Source: JAKPAM01 sp047601745
Lineage (GTDB): Bacteria > Pseudomonadota > Gammaproteobacteria > Burkholderiales > Burkholderiaceae_E
Assembly: GCA_047601745.1 (NCBI GenBank)
Contig: JASGIS010000001.1
Location: 868,001-932,000, forward strand
Reading direction: 5' to 3'
Length of the DNA: 64,000 nucleotides
Both the position numbers and the translations under genes were made by a program. The notes beneath the pieces are model-generated. The model had not been told where the DNA came from and searched no databases. It saw only the letters and a program-made list of their open reading frames with translations. Below are positions 31,163 through 39,663 of this stretch, one piece after another. Every line of letters begins with the position of its first letter. Within the stretch, counting starts at the first letter, position 1.

Positions 31163-31337
31163 GGATGGCCGGGAGATCGGCATCGGCGGCGTGCGCTACA
31201 TCGTGACCGGGCCCGGCCGCGCCGAGGTCTCGTTCCTGACCGACGACGCGCATCAGAGGCTCGGCGTGGCCTCGCTGCTGATCCGCCATCTGATCGTTCC
31301 GCCAGCAGTCCGAGGTGACGCTGATCACGTTGACGCG
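31163..31337 (+). pseudogene. Decayed partial copy of the GNAT gene
   Basis: Positions 31163-31295 equal 29363-29495 of the GNAT gene with only three changes in 133 bp. The copy then jumps to 29597 and continues for about 40 bp with a few changes. The loss of 101 bp shifts the frame, and there is no start, so it is a remnant. The offset between copies is exactly 1800 bp. Confidence 0.88.
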
Positions 31338-31382
31338 GCAGCGGGGGCGACGCCGAGCGCGCCGTCGACCTTCCCGATCGAA

Positions 31383-32318
31383 TCAGACCGTCTGGATCGC
31401 CCGCGCGCAGGCATCGGCGAAAACCTGCATCACCGGGCTGATCGGCGAGTCGCTGCGCATGACGATGCCATACGGCTCGGCGTGCCGCGGTATCGAGACC
31501 GGCAGTATGTGAACGAGCTTGCGGGCGCTCATGTAGTCGGCCACGCTGTTCGGCATGACCGCGACGAGATCCCCGTATTCGCCCAGGAACGTCGTGGTCG
31601 CGAAAGTCGAGTCGGTTTCGATGACGTTCGTCGGAAACTCCAGCCCTGCGTTGAAGAATGCTTCCTCCAGGAGGTTTCGCATGGGCATCTGCGAGGGAAA
31701 GACGAGCCAGCGGCACTCGACCAGTTCCTCGAGCTTCAGGGATTTTCTCTTCGTCAACGGGCCCTTCGGTCCAACGACGAGCAGCAGGTATTCGCTGTTC
31801 AGAGGCTCGAACGTATAGGCTTCGGGATGAGTGCTGACGCTCGGCCTGGCGATCGCGACGTCGATCCGACGCTGATCGAGCATCTGCAGAAGCTCTCCGC
31901 TCGTCCCCTCGATGAACTCCACGAAGAGATTCGGGTACTGTCGATGTAACTCGGCTATGGCGGATATCACCACGCCGGTGATCGCTCCCATGACGGCGCC
32001 GACCGATAAGCGAACTCCCCCTCCGTTGAGCATGTGCGTGAGCTCGTTGCGCACCGCGATGAGTTCGGCCCGCAGCCGTCGAGCGCTGCGCACGATGCTC
32101 CTCCCCATGTCGTTGGGCTCGATGCCCTTCGTCGAACGCTCGAAGAGCCTCGTTCCGAAGATGCCCTCGATCTCCCGAAGCGCTTTGGTGGCGGCCGGTT
32201 GAGAGATGCCGACGCGCTCGGCGGATCTGCTCAGCGACCCGGTCTCGTCCAAGGCCACCAGCAGGGTCAGATGCGCGCCGCGCAGACGTCGAAGAATCGC
32301 CGAGATACTTGGGATCAT
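31383..32318 (-). CDS. LysR-family transcriptional regulator
   Basis: A 311-residue regulator with an N-terminal winged HTH (LVALDETGSLSRSAERVGISQPAATKALREIEGIFGTRLFER, about residues 19-60) and a periplasmic-binding-protein-like effector domain. ATG 32318 is preceded by AGGAG at 6 nt; the ATG at 32345 lies inside the palindromic operator and lacks a ribosome site. It is divergent from the AraD1 gene, the usual arrangement for LysR control of a neighbour. The ligand is unknown, probably a sugar acid (inference). Confidence 0.93.
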   Translation of the reverse strand: MIPSISAILRRLRGAHLTLLVALDETGSLSRSAERVGISQPAATKALREIEGIFGTRLFERSTKGIEPNDMGRSIVRSARRLRAELIAVRNELTHMLNGGGVRLSVGAVMGAITGVVISAIAELHRQYPNLFVEFIEGTSGELLQMLDQRRIDVAIARPSVSTHPEAYTFEPLNSEYLLLVVGPKGPLTKRKSLKLEELVECRWLVFPSQMPMRNLLEEAFFNAGLEFPTNVIETDSTFATTTFLGEYGDLVAVMPNSVADYMSARKLVHILPVSIPRHAEPYGIVMRSDSPISPVMQVFADACARAIQTV

Positions 32319-32343
32319 GCCGCGCTCCTGATCTGCCTTAATC

Positions 32344-32358
32344 ATAACTATAGGTTAT
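32344..32358. promoter_or_regulatory. LysR-type operator candidate
   Basis: ATAAC-N5-GTTAT is a perfect inverted repeat, matching the T-N11-A rule of LysR sites, in the AT-rich interval between the divergent regulator and AraD1 genes. Confidence 0.6.
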
Positions 32359-32439
32359 GCCCTTATCCTAACTTTTCATTTTTCAAGCCCACGAGCGCCG
32401 CCTTAAATACCGCCAGACAAGCTCTTGAGGGAAATCGGC

Positions 32440-33432
32440 ATGCGGCTGATCCAGTTGCTCGACGACAGTGGTCGCAGGCGCGTCGGCGCCATCGGAAACG
32501 ATGATGGAGCTCCTCGTCTGGTGATCGGCGTGGACTCGACCCGGGAACTCGCTCTGCACGCCTATCGGGCCGGACAGAGCATCGCCGCGGCGATCGCGCG
32601 GCTCGGACTGGGGGAGGAAATCGACTACGACACCGTGATCGAACGGCGCCGCCTCCTCGTGCCCTTGGATCATCCGGAGCCCTCGCGCTGCACGATCGCC
32701 GTGACCGGGCTCACTCACTGGGGAAGCGCGCAGTCTCGAGACACGATGCACGCGAAGCTGCAAGGCTCCGATCTGAGCGACTCCATGAAGATGTTCAAGC
32801 TCGGCGTCGAGGGCGGCAAGCCGGCTCCGGGCACGGTCGGTACGCAATCCGAATGGGTCTGGAAAGGGAATGGTGGCTGGATCGTGCCGCCCGAACATCC
32901 GCTGGAATATCCGGCCTACGCCGATGACGCCGGCGACGAGGCCGAAATCGTCGGCCTCTACGTGATCGGCGATCGCGGCGAGGTCCTGCGCGTCGGCTTC
33001 GCGCTCGGCAACGAATACTCGGATCACGTGATGGAGCGGAAGAACTATCTCTATCTGTCCCACTCCAAGCTTCGCTGCTGCTCGATCGGGCCCGAGATTC
33101 TCGTCGGCGAACTGCCGGCGGACGTACGAGGATGCGTGCGCGTCCGCCGCGACGGCAGGACGCACTGGGCGAAGGAATTCGTCTCGGGCGAGGACAACAT
33201 GGTGCATACGGTGGCCAACCTGGAACAGCACCACTTCAAGTACTCCGGCTTCCGACGACCGGGAGATGTCCACGTCTATTTCCTCGGCGCTAGCGTGTTG
33301 AGCTTCGCGGACGGCGTGAAGCTCGAGCCGGGTGACGTCATGGAAGTGAGCTCGCCGCACTTCGGGCGACCGCTGCGCAATCCGATCGAACGGTCGGAAC
33401 CGACCGGGTGGATCGAGGTCCGGACGCTCTGA
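32440..33432 (+). CDS. AraD1/GguC family protein (fumarylacetoacetase-like fold)
   Basis: A 330-residue protein that begins MRLIQLLDDSG, as AraD1/GguC proteins do, and has a C-terminal FAH-type domain (VGLYVIGDRGEVLRVGFALGNE, then YLYLSHSKLRCCSIGPEI). AraD1 members are linked to L-arabinonate or related sugar-acid breakdown and GguC to sugar uptake loci. Several metal-binding acidic residues of FAH proteins seem present. ATG 32440 has GAGGG nine bases upstream. It is followed by a binding protein gene 55 bp downstream, likely in one transcript. Confidence 0.82.
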   Translation: MRLIQLLDDSGRRRVGAIGNDDGAPRLVIGVDSTRELALHAYRAGQSIAAAIARLGLGEEIDYDTVIERRRLLVPLDHPEPSRCTIAVTGLTHWGSAQSRDTMHAKLQGSDLSDSMKMFKLGVEGGKPAPGTVGTQSEWVWKGNGGWIVPPEHPLEYPAYADDAGDEAEIVGLYVIGDRGEVLRVGFALGNEYSDHVMERKNYLYLSHSKLRCCSIGPEILVGELPADVRGCVRVRRDGRTHWAKEFVSGEDNMVHTVANLEQHHFKYSGFRRPGDVHVYFLGASVLSFADGVKLEPGDVMEVSSPHFGRPLRNPIERSEPTGWIEVRTL

Positions 33433-33487
33433 TCAATCAGGCGGCCCCGCGAATCGAGGTCAACGAATCAAACGAGGAGAGGAGAAC

Positions 33488-34696
33488 ATGAGGTTCCTGA
33501 ACTATCTCGGCGCGACCGTGGCGATCACGGCTGCCTGCCTGTGCCCGGTGAAATGGGCACAGGGCGCGGATGGCGTGATACGCATCGGTTTCATTACCGA
33601 CATGTCCGGGGTCTACGCGGACCTCGACGGTCCCGGCGGCGCGGAAGCGATCAGGATGGCGATCGCCGACATGGGCGGAGCCATCGACGGCAAGACGATC
33701 GAACTGCTGGTGGCGGACCATCAGAACAAGCCGGACATCGCCGCAAGCAGGGTGCGGGAGTGGTTCGACCAGGAGCACATCGATTTGCTGGTCGGCGGCA
33801 CGAACTCTTCGGCCACGCTCGCGATGTCGAAGATCGCCGCCGACAAGAAGAAGGTCTTCATCTCGGTCAGCTCCGGAACGACCGTATTGACGAACGAAGA
33901 ATGCACGCCATACAGCGTCCAGTATGTCTATGACACGGCGTCCGCGGCCAGGGTGGCCGGCAAGGCGCTGGTTCGTAAGGGGGCGAAATCCTGGTACTTC
34001 CTGACGGCGGACGTCGCGTTCGGGCATTCCCTCGAGAAGGATCTTTCGGACACGGTGACCGCGACCGGCGGCACGGTCGTCGGACGCGTTCGCCACCCGT
34101 TGTCGGCATCCGATTTCTCGTCGCAACTGCTGCAAGCGCAGGGCTCGGGAGCGAAAGTGCTGGGTCTCGCGACAGGGGGCGCCGATCTCGTCAACGCGAT
34201 CAAAGGAGCCGACGAGTTCCGACTGACGAGCTCGATGCAGATCGCGGCACCGTTGATGCTCATCACCGACATCCACGCGCTGGGACTGGGTGTGACGAAG
34301 GGTCTGTTCTACACCGATGCCTGGTACTGGGATCAAACCGAAGAATCACGCGCCTGGGCCAAACGCTATTTTGCCAGGATGGGCAAGATGCCCACGATGT
34401 ACCAAGCCGGAAATGCATCGGCGACCATGCACTATCTGTCCGCCGTGAAGTCCGTCGGAACCACCGACGCGGATACGATCATGAAGAAGATGCGCGAGAC
34501 CCCCGTTGACGACTTCTTCGCGAAGGGCGGCAAGATTCGCCCCGACGGGCGGATGGTTCATGACATGTTTCTGATGGAGGTCAAGAGCCCCGCGGAATCG
34601 AAGTATCCGTGGGACTACGCCAAGCTGGCGCAGTCCGTTCCGGGCGACGAAGCTTTCATGACGAAAGCCGAATCGAAATGCAAATACTGGAAATGA
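33488..34696 (+). CDS. Periplasmic substrate-binding protein, branched-chain amino acid type (Peripla_BP_6)
   Basis: A 402-residue protein with an N-terminal signal peptide (cleavage likely after AQG, residue 26) and two Rossmann-like lobes. The GFITDMSGVYADLDGPGG start and VGGTNSSATLAMSKIA region are typical of LivJ/HAAT binding proteins. GAGGAGAGGAG just before ATG 33488 is a very strong Shine-Dalgarno. No permease or ATPase is nearby, so it is an orphan receptor, a common type in Burkholderiales. It probably delivers the same ligand handled by the AraD1 protein. Confidence 0.92.
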   Translation: MRFLNYLGATVAITAACLCPVKWAQGADGVIRIGFITDMSGVYADLDGPGGAEAIRMAIADMGGAIDGKTIELLVADHQNKPDIAASRVREWFDQEHIDLLVGGTNSSATLAMSKIAADKKKVFISVSSGTTVLTNEECTPYSVQYVYDTASAARVAGKALVRKGAKSWYFLTADVAFGHSLEKDLSDTVTATGGTVVGRVRHPLSASDFSSQLLQAQGSGAKVLGLATGGADLVNAIKGADEFRLTSSMQIAAPLMLITDIHALGLGVTKGLFYTDAWYWDQTEESRAWAKRYFARMGKMPTMYQAGNASATMHYLSAVKSVGTTDADTIMKKMRETPVDDFFAKGGKIRPDGRMVHDMFLMEVKSPAESKYPWDYAKLAQSVPGDEAFMTKAESKCKYWK

Positions 34697-34866
34697 TCCG
34701 GCCATCGCGCTTCGATCGCATTACCGCACTCGCGAGCTAAGTGGATGATCCGGTTGTCCTCAAGGCCGCGATCAGGTGCTTACCGCAGCCGAGCCAGTGG
34801 ATGATCATCGGCGCTCTGACGCTGTAACGGCGATACGCACGAGCACTTACCAACTCGATCGGATCC

Positions 34867-35967
34867 CTATGCGTCGCCCGACAAGACCTCGTCGAGCGAA
34901 CCGGCGTCGAGCACCCGGCGAGCCCAGCGATCGATATCCGCCGCCGTAGCGGATTCGACCCGCGCGATGGCCGCCTCGGGCAAAGGACCGAAGCGGTGGG
35001 CGAGTTGACCCAACAGAAGCTGCTCGCGGCCTTCTTCTCGACCTTCTTCTCGACCTTCTTCCCTGCCTTCTTGGCGGCCTTCTTGACGCCCCTGCTCGAG
35101 CCCCTTCTGGATTCCCTGCTCGAACCCCTTGCGCAGCCCGATCCGCTCGACACTGGTGATGTAAGGCATGTTCCGCTTCCCCTCGAAGTCCTCGATATCG
35201 TGCCACAGACGATCTTCCAGGGCATCGGACAGAGCCATCATCCAGTCCAACACCTTGAACAAGCCGATCACCCGCTCCCGGTCCCAGTCTCGCTCGTACA
35301 GCAGCCGCACCAGCTTCCACTTGGCTGACAGCCGCTGCCGGGGCCGACCGCGCGTCCGGCGCGTCAGCAGGTGCGCAGCCGTCACCAGTGCGAATGGATT
35401 CGGGTCGGCCAGCAATGCATCGATGTCGGCCTCGTAGTCCAGCAGCTTGACCGTTGGGAAACTCAGCCAGTGCCGGCTACCGAACAACTCGAAGCCGTAG
35501 CCGCCCGGACGCCAGCGCCGGTGCGGGTCGGCCAGCACCGCCAAACTGGCCACCGGCCGGCCGAAGCGCTCGAACAGCCGATAGCTGTAGGTGAACATAC
35601 GCCGCTCGAAGTCGGACTTGCGGGTGGCCTGTACCTCGACATGGACGTAGACCCAACCCGGACCGCCGCGCTTGCGATGCACCTGCACGAGTTGGTCGGC
35701 GTGTCGCACGCCGGCGTCGGCTTCGCGCAGGATGCTGCGCAGCTCGGTGTGCAGGAACGTATGGCCGCGTGCCCAGTCGATGCCGCGATGGGCGGCGGGG
35801 AAGTAAAACGCCAGGAACTCCGGGAAGGCCTGCTCGATCGCGTCCTTCCACGGACTGTCGAAGGCATCGGGAGGTGCATCGAGGCTCGACGCATCCGACG
35901 CGCTCGACGCGCCGTCGGACACGTCTGATGCACGATCTTGGTCGGGGCTTTGCATGACAGCGCCCAT
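34867..35967 (-). CDS. Rpn-family recombination-promoting nuclease / putative transposase
   Basis: A 366-residue PD-(D/E)XK-type protein of the Rpn (YhgA-like) family: SPWKDAIEQAFPEFLAFYFP (39-58), the VYVHVEVQATRKSDFERRMF catalytic stretch, and a C-terminal QEGREEGREEG repeat followed by a DUF4351-like end (QLAHRFGPLPEAAIARV). E. coli Rpn proteins increase recA-independent recombination and are DNA endonucleases. Start ATG 35967 follows AGGA; ATG 35955 is possible. A partly deleted copy lies 4 kb away (29685-30107), with similar GNAT-tail sequence flanking both. Confidence 0.9.
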   Translation of the reverse strand: MGAVMQSPDQDRASDVSDGASSASDASSLDAPPDAFDSPWKDAIEQAFPEFLAFYFPAAHRGIDWARGHTFLHTELRSILREADAGVRHADQLVQVHRKRGGPGWVYVHVEVQATRKSDFERRMFTYSYRLFERFGRPVASLAVLADPHRRWRPGGYGFELFGSRHWLSFPTVKLLDYEADIDALLADPNPFALVTAAHLLTRRTRGRPRQRLSAKWKLVRLLYERDWDRERVIGLFKVLDWMMALSDALEDRLWHDIEDFEGKRNMPYITSVERIGLRKGFEQGIQKGLEQGRQEGRQEGREEGREEGREEGREQLLLGQLAHRFGPLPEAAIARVESATAADIDRWARRVLDAGSLDEVLSGDA

Positions 35968-36085
35968 TGCAGCGGTCCTGGCTCACTGCCGCAATCGGCT
36001 CGGGGAGCTAGGCCGGTGCACATCAGGGACGGGCCGCGCGTCAGCACGAACACCGGCGCATTCCAGCCGGGAGTACCGTCGCTCG

Positions 36086-36712
36086 ATGACTTCGGTTCAT
36101 CGACCTCCGGTTCCAGCGCTGCGCGGCCTGGTCGCGTCGGTCTGAGCGCACGACCCGCCTCCGCCGGAGGCGCGCCCTCTCGCTGTTCGCGAGCACGTGT
36201 TGCCGACCGGTACAACGCATATTGCCTTGCGCATCGGCGGCTCGCCGCTTCTGATCTTCGACCAAGCGTCCGATCTGAGCGGCCGGCGCCTCGGCCACGC
36301 AGTGGTGGGCGGCGCCCGCACGGCCTACCACGTGCGGGACGTGTCGCTGCCGTCGATCTCGGTAGGGGCGATGTTGCGGCCGGCACTGGCCAACGCCTTC
36401 TTCCGTCCCGGGTACCACGACGAGCGCGTGGCAGAGATGATGAACGAGAGCGGCCTGAGCCATCGCCACTGCATCGCGCTGTTCCGACAGGTCACGGGGC
36501 TCGCGCCACGCCAGTGGCTGCGGCTGCAGCGTTTCGCCCATGCGCTCGAGCTGGCCGCCGACCCATCGCGCGGCTGGGCGGAAATCGCCGCGGCCGCCGG
36601 GTTCGCGGATCAGGCGCACCTGGCGAATACCTTCAGTGCCATGACCGGCTTCACGCCCTCCGCCTGGCGGCGCCGGGCCGACCCCGCCACGCCGCACCAC
36701 GTACTGGCTTGA
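36086..36712 (+). pseudogene. AraC-family regulator gene interrupted by a TGA
   Basis: A frame starting at ATG 36086 reads 19 codons into an AraC-type N-terminal domain (VPALRGLVASV) and meets TGA at 36143, where relatives usually have Trp (TGG). Without the stop the same frame continues through LAVREHVLPTGTTHIALRI to a complete AraC HTH (LSHRHCIALFRQVTGL..., WAEIAAAAGFADQAHLANTF). The stretch AMLRPALANAFF also seems too short, suggesting a deleted middle. A GTG at 36197 could still give a 171-residue partial protein. It lies upstream of the VOC gene. Confidence 0.7.
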
Positions 36713-36831
36713 AACGAGCGCAGGTGAGTCACTGCCGCCTGGAGTCGGGAACGCTTCGATCCGTGGTCAAATTCCTGCAAGACGGCGCCTCGGCGACGCG
36801 CCAGAATGGCTCTGACCGACGAGGAGCTGCC

Positions 36832-37287
36832 ATGGCCATTCACCAGTTGTATGCCTACCTGTGCGTGCGCGACGCCCGCGCCGCGATGGACTTCTACGCC
36901 CGCGCCTTCGGCGCAAGCGAACTGTTCCGCCTGACCGAGCCCGACGGCCGCGTCGGCCATGCCGAGATGGACTTCGACGGCCACACGCTGATGCTGTCGG
37001 AGGAGTACCCCGAGATGGGCGTGCGCAGCCCCGAGGGCCTGGACGCCACGGCGGTCACCTTGCACCTGCACGTGGACGATGCCGACGCGTTGGTGGCCCG
37101 CGCCGTCGCTGCCGGCGGAACCCTCGAACGCGCGGTGGAAGACCACTTCTACGGCGAGCGCTCAGGCACCGTGCGCGATCCATTCGGCCACCGCTGGCTG
37201 ATCGGCCACGCCATCGAGACGGTGACGCCGGAAGAAATGCAGTCTCGCTACACGGCGCTGTTCGACGCTCCACCTCGCGCCGAGTAG
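36832..37287 (+). CDS. VOC/glyoxalase-like protein, PhnB type
   Basis: A 151-residue protein with paired beta-alpha-beta-beta-beta modules: YAYLCVRDARAAMDFYARAFGASE at the start, VGHAEMDFDGHTLMLSEEYPEMG, then LHVDDADALVARAVAAG and VRDPFGHRWLI. This is the PhnB-like VOC family, whose members include bleomycin-resistance and metal-dependent isomerase relatives; the reaction here is unknown. GAGGAG five bases before ATG 36832 sets the start. It is convergent with the SnoaL-like gene. Confidence 0.88.
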   Translation: MAIHQLYAYLCVRDARAAMDFYARAFGASELFRLTEPDGRVGHAEMDFDGHTLMLSEEYPEMGVRSPEGLDATAVTLHLHVDDADALVARAVAAGGTLERAVEDHFYGERSGTVRDPFGHRWLIGHAIETVTPEEMQSRYTALFDAPPRAE

Positions 37288-37355
37288 ACCGCCTCATCGA
37301 GTCGGCGGCGCCCGGCCATTCGTGGACGCCAGGAACGAAGTGGCCGCCCCGCCGC

Positions 37356-37763
37356 TCACGCCTTGGCGCCGCCCGCGCCCTGCCGCGTCAATTCCGCCCC
37401 CATCATCTGGTGGACGAGGTTGACCGCCTTCAGCGGGCGCAGCATCACCTTGAAGTGAATGATCCGGCTGTCCTCGTCGAACGTGATGATGTCGACGCCG
37501 TTGATCTTGATGCCGTCGAGTTCGGTGACGAACTCGAGCACCGCGCCGCGGTCGCTGGTCCACTCGCCCACATAAGCGAAGGCAGGGCTGTTCAACACCG
37601 TCAGCGCGCTGGTCAGGTACTTGAACGTCACTTCGCGACCGCGCTGCGGCGTATGGACGACCGGGCTCTCGAACACCGCATCCGGATGCAGCAGATCCCA
37701 GAGCAGCGCGGTGTCTTGCGCGTCGATGTAGGCATGCCATTTGTCGAGGCCGGTCTTCGTCAT
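37356..37763 (-). CDS. SnoaL/NTF2-like protein
   Basis: A 135-residue single-domain alpha+beta cone protein. WHAYIDAQDTALLWDLLHPDAVFESPVVH is the opening helix and strand of the NTF2-like fold; HFKVMLRPLKAVNLVHQMM is the last strand and helix. Such proteins are small isomerases, cyclases or binding proteins; no catalytic set is clear. ATG 37763 is preceded by AGGAG. Confidence 0.82.
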   Translation of the reverse strand: MTKTGLDKWHAYIDAQDTALLWDLLHPDAVFESPVVHTPQRGREVTFKYLTSALTVLNSPAFAYVGEWTSDRGAVLEFVTELDGIKINGVDIITFDEDSRIIHFKVMLRPLKAVNLVHQMMGAELTRQGAGGAKA

Positions 37764-37903
37764 GCGTTTCTCCTGTGTTGAAACGATTGCTCGAGCATCA
37801 TGCGGCTGCCCGCGACTTGCCAGATGCCTGCCCAGGTCCGGCGGCATCCGTCGGACGCGGCTCCTGCTTTCAGATTGTGCCGGATCGCCATCAGCCCCCG
37901 AGA

Positions 37904-37948
37904 TTGCACCAACCGGTAGTCGAATCGCTATAATATGCGCATGGCATA
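37904..37948 (+). promoter_or_regulatory. ccdAB promoter with overlapping palindromic operator
   Basis: TATAAT (37929-37934) is a perfect -10 box; TTGCAC at 37904 is a weak -35 at 19-bp spacing. Directly after and touching the -10 is TATGC-N5-GCATA (37934-37948), a perfect inverted repeat. This is where a CcdA-CcdB complex would bind to repress its own operon (inference from known ccd autoregulation). Confidence 0.6.
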
Positions 37949-37964
37949 CGCATCCGGAGTCGAC

Positions 37965-38216
37965 ATGTCCGCTGTATCCGAGAGTGCCCGCCGCAGACGC
38001 CCGGTCAACCTCACGCTATCCGAAGAATTGGTCGCCTCGGCCCGTCGCTACAGCGACAACCTGTCAGCAACGGTGGAAGCCTTGCTGAGCGGCTACGTGC
38101 GGCAACAAGAACGTGCACACCAGGAACGATTGCGACAGGCTCAAGTCTGTGCTAACGAGTGGAACGACGTCCATGACGCCCTGGGGCCGTTCGCTGACGA
38201 GCACAGCACGTTGTGA
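37965..38216 (+). CDS. ccdA: CcdA-type antitoxin
   Basis: An 83-residue protein: a ribbon-helix-helix DNA-binding N-terminus (RRPVNLTLSEELVASARRYSDNLSATVEALLSGYV) and a flexible C-terminal part (WNDVHDALGPFADEHSTL) that in CcdA wraps the toxin. GGAG five bases before ATG 37965 decides the start; the ATG at 37935 lies inside the operator. It is followed 9 bp later by ccdB. Confidence 0.92.
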   Translation: MSAVSESARRRRPVNLTLSEELVASARRYSDNLSATVEALLSGYVRQQERAHQERLRQAQVCANEWNDVHDALGPFADEHSTL

Positions 38217-38225
38217 CGGCATTCG

Positions 38226-38555
38226 ATGGCGCAGTTCGACGTTCACCGCAATAAGGGGCCGCTCAAAGCCCGCATCCCCTTCGTAGTCGTCGTCCAGTCA
38301 TCGCTGTACGACGACTATCGACGCCGGGTAGTCATGCCCCTGGTACGACGCAGCGCCCTGCCACGACGGGCTACCTCGGCAGGCACACGCCTGAATCCAG
38401 TCTTTCGGATCGAGGGCATGGACGTCGTGCTGCATCCGCTCGACCTGGTGTCGGTGGCCTGTGATCAACTGGGCGAGCAGATAACCAGCCTGATGGAGCG
38501 AGGCCAGGACATCACGGACGCGCTGGATGAATTGTTGACGCGGTCCTGGGGCTGA
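38226..38555 (+). CDS. ccdB: CcdB-type gyrase toxin
   Basis: A 109-residue CcdB: MAQFDVHRN start, IPFVVVVQSSLYDDYRRRVVMPLV core, and DITDALDELL helix at the end. CcdB poisons DNA gyrase; in the F-plasmid toxin the last three residues W99-G100-I101 are essential. Here the protein ends in W108-G109 without the final hydrophobic residue. Whether it is still toxic is open. It ends one base before the convergent rodA stop codon. Confidence 0.92.
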   Translation: MAQFDVHRNKGPLKARIPFVVVVQSSLYDDYRRRVVMPLVRRSALPRRATSAGTRLNPVFRIEGMDVVLHPLDLVSVACDQLGEQITSLMERGQDITDALDELLTRSWG

Positions 38556-38556
38556 T

Positions 38557-39663
38557 TCAGCTCTGCACCAGCTTGCGATTGTTCTGGATCGCCATCAGCA
38601 CCCCCAGCCCGAGCCCCAGCGTCACCATCGCGGTGCCGCCGTACGACATCATCGGCAGCGGCACACCGACCACCGGCAGGATGCCGGTGACCATGCCGAT
38701 GTTGACGAACACGTAGGTGAAGAAACTCAGCGAGATCGCGCCGGCCAGCAGCCGCTGGAAGACCGTGCCGCCGCCGGCGGCGATGACGAAACCGCGAGCG
38801 ATCAGCGCCAGATACAGCAGCAGCAGCACGCACGCGCCCAGCAGGCCGAACTCCTCGGCGAACACCGAGAAGATGAAGTCGGTCGTGCGTTCGGGGATGA
38901 ACTGCAGGTGCGTCTGCGTGCCCTGCATCCAGCCCTTGCCCCAGACGCCGCCCGAACCGACGGCGATCGTCGACTGGATGATGTGGAACCCCTTGCCCAG
39001 CGGGTCCGAACTCGGGTCGAGCAGCGTCAGCACCCGCTGCCGCTGGTAGTCGTGCAGCACCGACCACAGCACGGGCAGCGCCGCGAGGCCGGCGCCGATC
39101 AGCGCCAGGATCACCTTCCATTGCAGGCCGGCCAGGTAGATCACGTACGCGCCCGCGCCGGCGACGAGGATCGAGGTGCCCAGGTCGGGCTGGCGCGCGA
39201 TCAGCAGCGTGGGCACCACGAGCAGGACCGCGGCGATCGTGAAGTCGTACCAGTACAGCACCCCCTCGCGCTTCTGGAAGTACCACGCGAGCATCAGCGG
39301 CATCGCCAGCTTCATCACCTCGGACGGCTGCACGCGCGTCACGCCGATGTGCAGCCAGCGGCGCGCGCCCTTCGACACTTCGCCGAACAGCGCGACGGCG
39401 ATCAGCAACGCCAGGCCGATCAGGTAGATCGGCACGGCCGAGCGCTGCAGCAACGACGGCCTGACGTTGGCCATCAGCCACATCAGACCGAAGCACAGCA
39501 GCATGTTGCGCACGTGGCCTTCGAAGCGCCCCGGAAAATCGGCGGCGGCCGAGGCCATCGCGATCAGGCTCAGCGCCCAGATCATCACCAGGATCGTCAG
39601 CAGGCTCGGGTCGAACACCAGCATGCGCGGCTTGATCCGGGACCAGATGTCGCGAAGGATCAT
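38557..39663 (-). CDS. rodA: Rod-shape peptidoglycan polymerase RodA
   Basis: A 368-residue SEDS-family glycosyltransferase with about ten helices. The cores QPDLGTSILVAGAGAYVIYLAGL, FIPERTTDFIFSVFAEEFG and PLPMMSYGGTAMVTLGLGLG are RodA signatures; the catalytic Asp corresponds to RQPDLG. It polymerises lipid II in the elongasome with PBP2 (mrdA), whose gene overlaps its start by 4 nt. Confidence 0.97.
   Translation of the reverse strand: MILRDIWSRIKPRMLVFDPSLLTILVMIWALSLIAMASAAADFPGRFEGHVRNMLLCFGLMWLMANVRPSLLQRSAVPIYLIGLALLIAVALFGEVSKGARRWLHIGVTRVQPSEVMKLAMPLMLAWYFQKREGVLYWYDFTIAAVLLVVPTLLIARQPDLGTSILVAGAGAYVIYLAGLQWKVILALIGAGLAALPVLWSVLHDYQRQRVLTLLDPSSDPLGKGFHIIQSTIAVGSGGVWGKGWMQGTQTHLQFIPERTTDFIFSVFAEEFGLLGACVLLLLYLALIARGFVIAAGGGTVFQRLLAGAISLSFFTYVFVNIGMVTGILPVVGVPLPMMSYGGTAMVTLGLGLGVLMAIQNNRKLVQS

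Noticed and set aside
35985..36083. Minus-strand fragment reading GWNAPVFVLTRGP upstream of the Rpn gene
   Set aside because: It faintly recalls a reductase (RibD-type) strand but is too short to call a gene remnant.
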